From: Solanum dulcamara
Lineage: Eukaryota; Streptophyta; Magnoliopsida; Solanales; Solanaceae
Assembly (NCBI RefSeq): GCF_947179165.1
Contig: NC_077245.1
Location: 11,688,740-11,752,739 of the forward strand
Direction: 5' to 3'
DNA: 64,000 bases
The notes beneath the pieces are model-generated. The model did not search any database. It saw nothing but the letters and a program-made list of their open reading frames with translations, and had not been told where the DNA came from. Shown here piece by piece: positions 32,384 through 45,411 of the stretch. The stretch's first letter is position 1. Every line of letters starts with the position of its first letter. A program made the position numbers and the translations under genes.

Positions 32384-33759
32384 GTGTGAAAAATGATCCA
32401 CAAACTACCTTCCATAAAACAGAGAAATTTCTTACAAATTATATTTTGGCAAGTAGAAAAGAATAAGGACAAACAATTTTAATTTCAAAGTTTGAGGTAA
32501 TCTTTTGTTTGGTCAACTTCTTAAATAATTTCAAATCACTCACAAATATAAAGAAAGTAAGTTAAAAAAGAATTATAATATAAAATAAAAAATAACCCTA
32601 TAAATCTCGGTGTTTTTTACAGATATATTTCAAATAAAGTAAAGAAATTATAGAAGATAAATCAATGTAATGTTTCAAATCAAGGTATATACACTGCAGA
32701 TTGACATTAAACTTCGAAGGCTATATGTTAACACTCTCGTAAACTATATATATAACGTAGTTTAATAAGTAGCGAGAAAGGCGATGTAAATAACATAGAC
32801 TCGTGTTATTTTTTTTAAAAAATAATCTCTGATGTAGTTATTAATATAATTTCTTCACTTCAAGTTAGGCTTATTCTTGATAATTAACGATTGAGATAAC
32901 TATTGATTAACTAACATGTCATTAGTAAAACTTTGCAATTATCAACAACGACAATATTAGTGAAGTAGTTACCCACAATAGAATAGAAAATAAAAATTAG
33001 AATACTTAATTCTTGATTATATATATTTCTATCTTTGTCGAATTCTCATTAAGTGGTTATGTCGAAGAACACGTGATGAAAGTTAAAATCGATATTAGGT
33101 TAAATAAGACCAAGAAAAATCGAATTTGTTGTATTAAATAATACAACATCTTAATGCAACGTCCTAAGCTTCATATACAAATGTATACATAAAATAGGAT
33201 TTCTTGACACTCTCGACAGCAACGATTGTTGTTGATTATATGAATTGAAAATGTAAAACTCAAATTGTTTATAGTGAATTAGAAAGAATGAGGTTATTAT
33301 AAGCCCCATAAATTCATCCTCTTTTTTTTTGGACTTATTCTGAGCTTAAATGATGGTATTAAGGTGAACAATGAGGTGTGTCAGGCCCGCACTAGGGTGC
33401 ATTGTGAAAATCTAATTGTAGAAAATTTTTCATAAATAATTATAGTTTGGATCATAATTATCATTAGTAGCAATATTTTATCTAATTATAATTTATAATA
33501 ATAATTTGAAAAATTAGATAGGCGAGCGACATTTTGGAGAGAGAGAGGAAGGAGAGATGCTTAGATACAAATTGTTTATGTATCTATTATCTTCTCTCAA
33601 GTTGTTTCTCACACACTTTATAAATATGTTTCTAATCAAGCTAAAATGGAAATATTCCTGTATATATTTTCCTCCAAAACGTATCAAACTAATCATGTAC
33701 TAATTTGTATGAAAAAAAATAGTATCAAATCTCTGAAAATTATATATATATTTCTTTTA
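32384..33759. other. No gene recognised
   Basis: AT-rich intergenic sequence; short ORFs have no domain. Confidence 0.35.
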
Positions 33760-33957
33760 TTTGACAAAATATAATTGAATTAATTGTATGTCTCTGTTAT
33801 TGAGTTTCACTGTCGGATACAAACTTGAAAAATAAACATTAATGTGAATCATTAGAGGATACAATCTATGAACAAAGAAGAGACAAGTGGGAGAGGAGGG
33901 AGAAGGGAGATCGAAAAGGGACGAGAGAGGGTGAGAGGAGAGATTTGTTATAAAATC
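33760..33957. repeat. Dispersed repeat R2, left half of copy 1
   Basis: Similar to 61560-61790: ctattgag(t)ttcactgt words, aggatacaatctatga, then a gagaggga-rich stretch and ttataaaa. It continues at 36468 after the solo LTR. Confidence 0.65.
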
Positions 33958-36467
33958 TGTAATGACCCTGAAGATTATTTTTGGAAATTTTTGCAAAATG
34001 ATCATTTTAACCCTCCCGATAGTTGTCCCGAGTCATTTCTAATCTGTGTCGGGGGTTAGTTTTGGAAAATTCCTTGAAAAGATGAAGTTTTGGAAGTTTT
34101 TGAATTTTAAAGGCTTAAAGTGTGCAAAAGTGGTATTTGAAATCCATCGGAGCTACAAGTCTCGGATTGTAATTCTGTCCATTCTAGAAGCTCTAGAGAG
34201 TTGACAGAATCATATTTGGAGATGTAACGAAGAATTGAGGTCTTGAGTTGGTAATTCTTGAAATTTTGATCATATGATTGACTTTGATCAACATTTAGAG
34301 ATTCGATGTCCGGAATTGAATTTCGACGACTCCATTGGATTTGGGGGGGTGAATTTAGGTCTAACAGTGGTCTTGGTTGAATTTTTGCAGGTGCCGAGTT
34401 CATTTTGGTGTTTTGAGGTTCAAAACTTGTTTAGTTGCGACTTATCGAGTTCTAGGTCAAGAAGATCTTGAATTCTAATTCTGATGGTTCCATTGAGTCT
34501 AGAACGTCGAATTTAGTAGGGGTGTATATATGAATTGTGTGTACGGAATTCTGAACAAATTTCTAAGATCATTTCAGAGACTTTGAGACTTGTGGAATTT
34601 TTCACTGTGTTGGTTCTGGTGTGGTTGCAATTGCGAGAGGTCGTCGCTTTCGCGACATTCATTTTAGCGGAGGCCTTCGCTTTCGTGAAGGGGAGACATT
34701 TTTGCGGGGATCGCTTTCAAGATCTAGTGTCACTTTCGCGATGATCGCAATAGCGACCTTGTGTCCGCAATCGCGACACCTGAATGTCCATAGACGGGGA
34801 TTAAGCCCTTTTCCCTCCATTTTTGACCTTGAGGAGCTCGTAGGTGGTGATTTCAGAGGAAGTTTTGGTGGGAAATTATTTGGATAAGCTATTTTATCTT
34901 ATATCCTTCATTACCCACTAATTTTATCTTGAATTTAGCCGTAGATCATTGATTTTGATTTCAAAATGTGGGGGGTTTTCCTCAAGAACTTCAAGTTTCT
35001 TAAAATTGAGTTTATGAACCCATTTTAATTCCGATTTTAATTCGGGTTTCGCCAATAGATTACTAATACTTCAACGAACATTTTTATGTAGAAATTTTTA
35101 GATTTGACCTTCATTTTTGAAATTGGGTTTTTGGGTCGGTTTCAGCCCGAATTTCAAAAACTATATTTTGGGTGTCATTAATTCCGTAATTTGATTGAAA
35201 ATTCATGTTTGATTAGATTCTTACAATTTGGTGTATCGACGGAAGGGGAATGTTCAAGTTTCGGAGTAGTTGGGAGTGATATCGAGGCAAGTGAAACTCT
35301 AAACCTTAGCAAGCATTATAGAATGTGTATTCTTGTTACGTGCTATGTGATTTAATTGAATTTGGTATTGGGATCATCAAAAATCATGAAAGCACTTGAA
35401 ATTGAGAATTCGGAGATATGTAAAAGGAAAACATATCTAATGAATCGAGCTATTTGATCTATATGACTTTGTTTTCTCGTTATGAAGCTTACATTGTGAT
35501 ATTTGAGACATGAATTGCATATTATATTGGACTTCATTCCTTTCCATTGATTGCATAAATATTCTCATTTGCATTTGGGTTAATATTTATCATTGAGGTC
35601 CCAATTGATGATTTTGCCAATGTGAAATGGTTCCAGCTAAGTGATAATGAAAGAGGAAAACAAAAAGGATGCGAGGGACATGTCATCACTGTGGTTGTTA
35701 TATTATTGCATTGAGGTACGTACCACACATCGTGATTGTTATATTATTAAATCAAGGGATGTGCCACGTGTCGTGATTATTATTTTAGCATCACATTAGT
35801 CATTCATTGCATTGCATTGATTGACTATCTGAGTATATGCCCTTCCTGTGTGAGCTGTTGAGACTGAAATACGTGCGATATTGACATTATCTATTGACTT
35901 GTGGAAACATACTTGACTTAAGTGTTACAAGAGTTACATCTACATATAGAAACTGTTATATTGAGTTGTTCTGCTTGTAGGTTGTAGTTACGAAAGTTCG
36001 GATGGGGTGTCAGGACTACCTGTTCTATTTAGCTTTATATGTTTTTAATGTATTACTTGCTGAGTACCATATTATTTGGTACTCACCCTTTTCTATCAAC
36101 ACCTGTGTAGGTTCTGAGCCAAGACAGTGATTTAGATTTCTCCTTCCTTCATCCGCGACTTTTGGGGTTACTTGAGAGGTAGTTGTTGACGCTGGCGATC
36201 TCTCTTGTTTCTTTTCCATGCTTTGTTCCATTTGAGAGACAAACACATTTTTGAGACTTATATTTATTTCGTTTCCACTGTAATAGAGGCTTGTACATGT
36301 GACAATCAATCCTCTGAGGGTATTGTAGATGAATAAGACTTCCGCAATTTTCGTGTTTATCTATCTATTATACTGTTTTCGCTTATTTTTGCTTAAATTG
36401 AATTTTGGGTTGACTTGTCTCGATGGGTTGAGATGAGTGCCATCACATTCGGATTCGGATCGTGACA
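33958..36467 (+). mobile_element. Gypsy-type solo LTR, 2510 bp
   Basis: Starts tgtaatgaccctgaag and ends ggattcggatcgtgaca. An exact 5-bp duplication aaatc flanks it (33953-33957 and 36468-36472), and the flanks are the two halves of repeat R2. It includes a short GC-richer stretch (about 34620-34800) with repeated gcgacattc/cgctttcg words and a small hairpin (tgagtacca ... tggtactca, about 36060-36085). There is no interior or second LTR. ORFs inside (such as 34274-34471, 34535-34744, 34621-34887) are by-products. Confidence 0.85.
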
Positions 36468-36870
36468 AAATCATAATTATAATTACGTTTGATAGTGTTT
36501 TAAAATTATAATCATGTTTAGTATATATAGTAGTTATGTTTCTTTTGGTTATATAGTTTTTCTGTTAATTAATTGCTAAAAACGACATGACATAGTTATT
36601 TGCATGTACATTACATTGATTCATGTTAAAAAATAAAATTTGTAAGTTGTTGTGCGTACCCACGTGTGAGTTACATAAATAAACATATTAAAAAAATACT
36701 CTTACACTATGTGAAATTGAATAAAAATACCTTCAGGTAATAATATGGTCCAAAAATATCTAAAGGTTAATAGTTTGGTTTAGAAATGCTTCTATTGTTA
36801 TTTATGGAAAAAAATTATTTTAAATATAAATATATTAAAATATGTTTTTTCTTTTTAAACGTATTTTTAA
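36468..36870. repeat. Dispersed repeat R2, right half of copy 1
   Basis: Similar to 61770-62110: tgttaattaattgctaaaaa, catgacatagttatttgcat and the closing aaaatatc/tttagaaatg words occur in the same order. Part of it is also seen at 26640-26750. Confidence 0.65.
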
Positions 36871-36899
36871 CAATTAACTGACGAGGAAAAAGTGAATTT

Positions 36900-37239
36900 T
36901 TACACAATCAATGAATGAATTGATCTAGGATAATGGTTTAACTAATAATTATTTTTAGTATCAATTTCATCAACTGATTTGATTATCTAGTTGTTGATTC
37001 ATGGGGCTAATAATATGATTATGATCTCTCGACCTCTAACTATCTACCAAAATTGGAAACCTAACTACATTGAGAAGGATAAATTTAACCAATTAGGGAG
37101 CATTACACTGTCTTCCCGTATTTGAACCAAATGAGGCGATCTAGGTATATCTCTATCCTAGCCGCAAAATTATCTCTAAATCCTTTTAGAAATTAAATCT
37201 CATTCCTTATGTCTATCGTTCTAACCTAAGGTTTAGTCT
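36900..37239. repeat. Dispersed repeat R1, left part of copy 2
   Basis: Resembles the first part of 12300-13600 and is cut at ctcga by gypsy element A; the rest is at 60594-61330. Confidence 0.4.
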
Positions 37240-37244
37240 CTCGA

Positions 37245-39075
37245 TGTCACAACTCCGATCCACCGTGACTGGCATCCACATTAATCCTTCGGTGGAAGAA
37301 TTATTTTTATAGCCCAAAATAATAACATTCACAAGAGATAAGCAATTTAGAGATGCGAAAGCAACTTAATTAAAGAAATAAGGCTGAGTCCCCACAAACT
37401 CAGCAAAATCTAGTCAACAACTCAGAGTATGCGGAAGTTTAACAAACCTAGGATCTGAAAGTCGGAGTACCAAAACTCTAAATAAACAACAAGTCTAGGA
37501 AAGGATATGCAACCCCAACAACTCATAAAGTAATAGTGTTTAAAGTCTGAGTCCCGGAAGAAGGATTAGAATAAGGAGAGTTCACGATAGCCTGAAAGAA
37601 ATGACTCATCTTTGAACTCAAGCAACTAACGATCCTCTATTTTAGGTCTCTCCTCAGCCGGCAGAATATGCCCTATACTCAACAAAGACAGAGCAAGTGT
37701 AGTAACAATACACAAAATCAATAGTGTACTGGTAGGATCACGCGGCTAGCCAATAAGTGAGTCATGGACAAGTAAACACCACATGGTAAACACATATATA
37801 TAGAATAAACCTAACTATTTATATCTCAAAATCAGTACTCAACATGATGACAATTCATTAGTCTCAACATTATATAATTTCACATAAAATTCCACTCATG
37901 GGACTTGCAAACACTTATTTATGTGTCAAAATGTGACACCCGATCCAAGGTTTGTGTCAGAACATGACACTCAATCCAAATATGTGTCAAAATGTGACAC
38001 ATGATCCAAATATGTGTCAAAACGTGAAACATGATCCAAACATACAATTCAACCACAATCACAATTAATAATCAACTATCATATCACCCAAGAACAGGAT
38101 TATCGTAAGTCATTGCAGTGAGTGATCATTTCACATAATTCCTAACTTTTCCCTATTCATATACACATACACATACAGTGAAGTAATTTGACATATGCAT
38201 ATAATGGAGTAATTTAACAAGTATGTGAATCACATACGGGAAACAAAACCATCCCCTACCTCGAAATCAAGCTTTGGCAACTCTAAAGTGCAGAAGCTTT
38301 CCCTTTCTGGGTTCTTTCAACTTGTTTTTAGTCTAAAAACAATAAATATGTAAAAAGGATCAACAAAATGACCTAATTAACATGAATTATAACATAATTC
38401 TCCTCCTAGGCCAAATCCATGATCCTACCCCCCATTCTAGGGCTACTTTCCACCATTCGTTTCAAGTCAACCCCCCTCCCAATAATCACCCACCAATAAT
38501 TATGGGTTTTAGGAAATTAAATTGCAAGTTTAGAAAGTAATTTACTTACCTTTGGCACAAATTGTGGTGGAAAACAGTAGAAAATATCCCTAGTTCGCTT
38601 CAGTTCTTTTAAGAACGAAGTGGAAATAATTAAAACCATTTTTAATTTTTTTTCAGACTTTAAGTCGCGCTTGTCCTGCCACAACGGGACCATTTCGCTC
38701 TGGCAAGCCCTCTATGGAAGGATATACAGAGACAGTGAGTCGTAAAGAGTCTTCAAGTCTTCTATATCACAACATACCTTCACCCATGACATCTTAAAAT
38801 ATATTTTCACGCCAAGTCCAATTTCAGAAGTTTTACTCGACCGAATACGATTCTGTAAAGCCATACAGGCTCCATATCATTTTGGCTATCAGCTAATCCA
38901 ATCAAATTAAGGATTCAATCCCACATCCACATTTGGATCACCCTATACTTTCCCTGATTCAGAATTCGTCAAAGTTTGGCCTAGGCTTAATTTTTCCAAA
39001 ATCACTATCAAAGCTTTTCTGGATCAAATTCTTCCCCTATTGGTTAAATCATAACGATGGAGATAGTTTATTATA
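37245..39075 (-). mobile_element. 3' LTR of element A
   Basis: About 1.83 kb, matched along 37331-39075 by 58905-60588. Contains four 30-bp tandem units (37921-38040). The right limit is approximate because the last bases have diverged. Confidence 0.8.
37921..38040. repeat. Four 30-bp tandem units in A LTR
   Basis: Each unit reads approximately tatgtgtcaaaacgtgacac followed by a variable ..gatccaaa. The other LTR has three units (about 59460-59549). Confidence 0.85.
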
Positions 39076-39149
39076 ATAGATACCGATTTATCCATCATTC
39101 ATTTTCGAGTGACCAACTAGGAAAAATAGGCTAAGATAGAGATAGAGTA

Positions 39150-42100
39150 GTACCTGATTCGATGAATAGCTAGGGAACTTGTCTTGCATGTCCTTTTTGG
39201 TGTCTCAAGTAGTTTCCTCTACTAGACGATGCTTCCATTGAACTTTCATGGACCTAATTTCTTTGGTCCTCATCTTTCGGATAACGCGATCCGGTTTTTC
39301 ACTAGCTCTTCTTCGTACTGAAGATTCTTGTCTAACAAGACTGAGTCCCATTTAATGATTAATCCCCATCCCCATGGTATTTCTTCAGCATTGACACGTG
39401 GAATATTGTATGTACTCCCAACAAGCTAGGCACTAAAGCCAATCTGTAAGACATTGGCCCTACACGATCAAGGATCTCAAAAGGACCAATATAATAAGGA
39501 CTAAGCTTGCCCTTCTTACAGAATCTCATTACATCCTTTAATGGGTGACACTTTTAGCAGCACTTACTCACCAGCCAGGAAGGCCATATCCCTTACCTTA
39601 CGGTCAACATATTCTTTCTAGCAACTTTGAGCCGCTAGAAGCTAAGCTTGGATGCTCCTTACCTTTTTCTGAGCATCCTTTACTAAGTCCACCCCCAAGG
39701 GCTCCTCTTCTCTAGTTTCAAACCATCCTATTTAAGAAACCTACACACCCTCTCATGGAGGGGTTTTGAATGGTGCCATCTCAAAACTAGAGTGGTAACT
39801 GTTGTTGTCGGAGAAATCACACTAGGGAAAGGACTTATCTCAATGTCCCCTATAATCCATCACACATGCTCTTAATATATCTTCCAGGACTTAGAGGATC
39901 ATCTCTGACTATTTATCTGTCTGGGATGAAAGGTTGGGCTTAAAGTTAGTTGAATGCCCAAATCTTCATGCAACTCTCCCCAAAATTTAGAGGTGAACTG
40001 CTCACCATGGTCTGAGATGATAGAGAGGGGCACCCCGTGTAGCCTCACTATCTCAATCACATAAATTTTTGCTAACTGTTGTGCATTATAATCCACTCTA
40101 ATCGGAATGAAGTGGGCTGACTTTGTCAATCTATCAATCATCACCCAAATAGAATCATACTTCCCTAAGGTCTTGGGGGGTCCTACCACGAAGTCCATAG
40201 CTATCATTTCCCATTTTCATTAAGGAATGGACATTCTTTAGAGCAAACCTGTAGATCTTTGGTGCTCATATTTTACCTGATGGCAATTCTGTCACTTAGA
40301 TACATAATCTGCTATGTCCTTCTTCACACTCGACCACCAATATAGACGTTTCAAGTCTTGATACATCTTGGTTACCCTAGGATTAATAGAGTACGGCGAA
40401 CCATGAGATTCAGACATACCCTTATGAATTATGCGATCTACCCGAGGAACACAAATCCTTCTCCTAAAGTTGAGCATCCCACCTACATCAACGACTGCAT
40501 CTTGGGCTTTGCCCATCAACACTTCTTCCCTATATTGCTTAAGTTTTTATCCTCAAACTATTTGGCCTTAATTTCTTCAATGAATGTGGGTATTAGATCA
40601 ACGCTGACCATCATCCCACCCCTTTCTGAGATGCCTATTCTCATAAATTTGGCCTCTAAGGCTTGAATCTCTCTAGCAGGGGCCACTTACAGGCTCCCAA
40701 ACAGGCTAGACTTCCCATTCTAATTAGTTTCTGGCTTAATGAGTCTTCCACTACATTCGCCTTACTTGGATGATATTGGATGGTGACATTGAGCAACTCC
40801 ATCCATCTTTGTTGCCTCAAGTTTAAATCTTTCTGGGTGAATATATGCTACAAACAACGGTGGCCAGTATACACCTCACACTTGACACCATAAAAATAAT
40901 GTCTCCAGATTTTTAGAGCAAACACTATCGCTGCCAAGTCTAAGTCATGAGTCGGGTAACTCTTCTCATGCACCTTCAACTGCCATGAAGTATAGGCTAT
41001 AATATTCTTATATTGCATCAACACAACACCTAAACCTAAATGTGAAGCATCACAATAAATAATAAAGTCCTTACCTTCAACCGACAAGGTCAAGATAGGT
41101 GTTGTGGCCAGAAGAATCTTTAGCTTTTGGAGTCTCTCTTCGCATTTATCAGTCCACTCGAAGGGTACCTCCTTTTGAGTCAGCCTTGTTAAATGGATAG
41201 TGATAGAAGGAAAGTTCTTCACGAATCGGCGATAATAATTGGCAAGTCCCATAAAACTCCTTACCTCAGTCACAGAGTTAGGCTGAACCCAGTTCTTAAC
41301 CACTTCAATCTTTTGTGGGTCTATCATTATCCCTTTTTTAGAAATAACATAACCAAAGAAGGTAATTGAAAGCAACCAGAATTCACACTTATAAAATTTT
41401 GCATACAGTTTCTGCTTCCCCAGAACACCTAAAATAATGTGAAGATGGTCTGCACGTTCCTGCTCACTCTTCGAATATACTAGAATATCATTTATAAACA
41501 TAGTTACGAAGGAATTTAGGAATGGCTTAAAAACTTCATTCATCAAACTCATGAAGGCTGTAGGTACATTAAACAGACCAAACGACATTACTAAAAACTT
41601 ATAGTGCCCATATCTTGTTCTAAAAGCTATTTTGGTTACATCCTCAAGCCTAATCTTCGGTTGATGATACCTAGACCTGAGATTAATTTTTGAAAAGATT
41701 GATGCGCCTTGCAACTGATCAAAAAGGTCATCAATGTGCGGTAACAGATACTTATTCCTAATAGTGAACCTATTTAATTACCGATAATCTATGCACATTC
41801 TCATACTATCATTTTTTTCTTAACAAACAGCATTAGAGCACCACACGGAGAAGCACTAGGACAGATAAATACCTAATCAAAGAGTTCTTAAATTTGAGCC
41901 TTAAGCTCTGTCAACTCTGCTGGAGCCATGCAGTAGGGAGGAATAGAAATTGGGCGAGTGTCCGATTCTAAGTCAATGCAGAAATTTATATCTCTATCAG
42001 AAGGCATATCAGGTAAGTCTATAAGGAATATGTCTGAAAATTCACACACAACCGAAATATACTTTGTAGAGAGAGACTTTACATCAATATTCCAAATATG

Positions 42101-42880
42101 GGTCAAATAAGCCTGACAACCCTGCTCTACCATTTTTTAGCCTAGAGAAAGAATATGACGTTAGCTAGCTTAGGCTTGTATACCTTTTTCCCACTCTAAC
42201 TTTTTCCTTCTCGGAATCTCTAGAGTCATAGTCTTATCATTATAGTTAAGCACATCATAATAGGGGGACAACCAAGTCATGCCTAAGATCACATCAAAAT
42301 TAGTCATGTCTAAAATAACTAAATCATCACAAGTCTGGATTCTCATAAGCATAACAAAGCAAGCCCGATAAACATGAGTGACTATGCCAAACTCTCCAAT
42401 AGGAGTAGAAACATGAATTGGGGCATCAAGTATATCACAAAGTGCATCAAAGCCTAAATCTATACCATAAGGGTGGGGACACTCCCTCCTGATGTTCTTC
42501 GCCTCTCCATAATTAAAGTAGTTGCTCTCAAAGGATGACTTGCTACCTGGAAAATAAGCTTATTGGCCCTCTTGGGATGGGTGCTACAGTGTAGTACCTG
42601 AAAAACTACCAGTAGAAGCCGGCAATGCTGAATTAATCGGATGGGATGCAATCGCTGGCCTGTCTGACCCTCTGGAATAGGATTCCTGGAAGAAACTTGT
42701 GCTCCTGGACCTCTTAGCCAAAGCTTTAGCCTACCCATCAGGTCTCATACCCTCTAATTTCTTCACAAAGTCGGTGACTTCATTGAAACTCTTGTCTAAC
42801 AAAGCCATGTGTACTGATAACACCTGCAATTTGGGGTTCAACCCCTTCACATATAATCGGATTCTTTCGTTCTCTATAGT
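39150..42880 (-). pseudogene. Decayed Tekay-type gag-pol of element A
   Basis: Minus-strand pieces, in order from the right: a gag remnant (about 42460-42880); protease end LVILDMTNFDVILGMTWL (42170-42352); the RT-preceding linker (41888-42133); RT and RNase H (40848-41714); integrase zinc region (40292-40522); integrase core with DFVVGPPK and SIISDHGEQFTSKFW (39899-40207); and a chromodomain-like end near 39150-39330. Pieces are split by stops and frameshifts. The RT active site reads FINDIL rather than FIDDIL, so a catalytic Asp is lost. It is related to, but much older than, element B. Confidence 0.9.
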
Positions 42881-42887
42881 TACTAGT

Positions 42888-45208
42888 TGTCACGACCCAA
42901 GCCTAGGGCCTAGACGTGACATGGCGAATGAGGAACCCGAAAGTACCTCAAACAAGCCTCTTAGCATTCTTTTAGCCTTTCATAGGTAATGATGATAAAT
43001 AAACAAGCGAAAATCATAATAAATCTTCAACTTACATATGTCCAACAATACCTCTAACTATTAGATTTAACGGGGCTAAGACAAGTCCCTAGCTCACCCT
43101 CAATCATAATAGAAGAAATTCCATAGTAAAATATCTTAACATATCATAAACTAGAAAGATAAAGGAGTATTGTTCCCGGAACATGGGAACTCACCAAAAG
43201 TAGTCTTCAATGGAATATCAACTAGCCACGTGGAGGAGAATGAGGAGGAGCACTGATCCCTACATGGTGATATCATGTAGGCAAAAGAGTATGCATTAGT
43301 ACTTTGAATGTACTAAGTATGTAAGGATGCATGAACATTGAGGAAACATTAAAACATTTATGTAATATGGAACATAATTTAATGTATGCATAATAAATCA
43401 TATATATATCCTTTAAAACATTCATTTTGTGGGAAATTAACCATAACCGACATTTAAGACCATGCGAGCTATTACATGGAATCCAACATAACCCCCTACG
43501 TTGGCCGGGGAGACTACTTGCCGGGTAGAACTCCGTCAACTTCATTCATTTCTTTAACTTTAACTTTAAGGGCTATTTATGGATCCATTAGCCTAAGCCT
43601 ACAAGGGCTCATATGTTGGCACATAGTTAATGAGACAAGGGGTTGCTACTAGGATTCCCTTACCGAATCCCACCTCAATGCCTCATTCGGTGCTAAGTCA
43701 ATCCCACAGAATAGTTTAATACTTCAAAATATTCATAGCATATAACTTGAGAATTCAAACATCATATTCGGTAGAATAGCTCATTAAAACATTTGGTAAT
43801 TCAAATATGCAAGAATTTTCCTTATTGCATAAAGAATCCATCATTCATATCATTTCATCATTCTTTTATTTCATAAGACTCTCTTTTGGTCATAGATATT
43901 TCTTTTATAAATATTCATTTGGAGTCAAAGCTTTCAAGTCAAACTTTGTTAAAAATATAGTAAAACTAGGTGGGTTCAAATCACTTCAACTTACAAATAT
44001 GTATGTAAATAAATATACATAAATACTTTAAAATCCATTAATTAAAATCATGCTTTAAACAACCCACCATTAATTTCAAGAACCTTTAAAGAGATAAATA
44101 AAGAGATTACTTGTAAACCATCAATTCATACATATGAAATAATATTGCATCAAAGTAGACCAATAATTATTAGTTTAATCATGATTTATGCTATTAAGTA
44201 AAAATAAGAATTATCCATAAAAAAGTTACTTGAAATTGAGAGATTTAATTGAAAGAGTTTTTGGACTACATGGGTGGAAGAACCCATGGATAAATACTCA
44301 CATAACTTAGAGTAAATCTTAAAGAAAATAAATATAATTTATCATATATTCAAAATAATTTAGGCATGAGAGTGGAAGGAATACTCTCATTGAAGCCTTA
44401 CATACCTGGAAACCGAAGCTTTAGTTGGTACCGGAAGACTTAATGACCACTCTTGAGTCCTAGCTTTTCTCCTTGCCGGAACGTTTTGTGTACTACCCGG
44501 AATATATGAATTACCGAAATAGTATTTCTTCACTACTAAGAACTAAAACTATATTTGAGAATATGTAAAGAAGTGTATAGAGAGAAGATTTGCTTGAAAA
44601 AGCTTGATGAATAAAATGAGGAAATAAGGTGGGTATTTATAGGTGGGAAAGAGGACCTAACAATAAATAAAATAATTATAAATAAAAATCTGAAAATTTA
44701 GTGGAATATATTGATGTCATGGATGATGTTAAATGGAGGACAATTTATGTCATGAGTGATGTCAAATGTATCTAGATCTTTCTATGGTAGGTGAAATGAG
44801 TTATCTTTGACAGAATACTCGTTTTGGGAGCTACGTTTGAATAAGATAAATTCTTTATTAAGATTTGGTGTCTTCATAATAATTGTAGATATGGAAGTCT
44901 AGTTTCATATCGTTCAAGAATCAACCAATTTGGATAAACCGACAGTGAGATATGATTTTTCTTCTATAAACACTCATTTCCGTCACAGCATCCTACCTTA
45001 CAAAGATTAATTTATTTGACCTACTTAACCTCCGAATATTAAAATATGGTCTTCATAAAAGTTGTAGGTAATGATCTTGTGGTTACTCAGAAATTTGAAT
45101 CACTCAATTTGGATATTCCTATGAAAAGTTATGACCAAAATACAGAGGCTGTATCATGTTTAGGCAAAAATTGAAACATCGTATACAACGTTTTTAGGGG
45201 ATGTTACA
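42888..45208 (-). mobile_element. B LTR 1 (3' LTR of the left unit), 2321 bp
   Basis: Runs from tgtcacgacccaagcc to ggggatgttaca. TATA box at 44634-44641 on the minus strand. Repeated ORFs inside (43273-43545 minus, 43807-44022 plus) recur only because the LTR recurs. Confidence 0.92.
44634..44641 (-). promoter_or_regulatory. TATA box in B LTR 1
   Basis: TATAAATA on the minus strand, 568 bp from the U3 end. An identical site lies in LTR 2 at 51936-51943; LTR 3 is cut before this point. Confidence 0.65.
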
Positions 45209-45224
45209 TTATCTCCCCCTTGGG
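45209..45224 (-). promoter_or_regulatory. Polypurine tract, left B unit
   Basis: Minus strand cccaagggggagataa, directly before the LTR start tgtaacatcc; primes plus-strand DNA synthesis. Confidence 0.85.
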
Positions 45225-45411
45225 AACATTCGTCCTCGAATGAGAAAAGACTTAGCTTGAGTAGAGTAGAGTGTTAACAAACAACCTATCATTAATGCAA
45301 CAGTGTAATTTAAAATATCGTTTAAAATATATTTCATAATTTTGCAAGCATATGACAAGAAAAGTTGAAATGTAAGGATTTCAAGTAATTGAGCAAGGAC
45401 AACTTAATACC

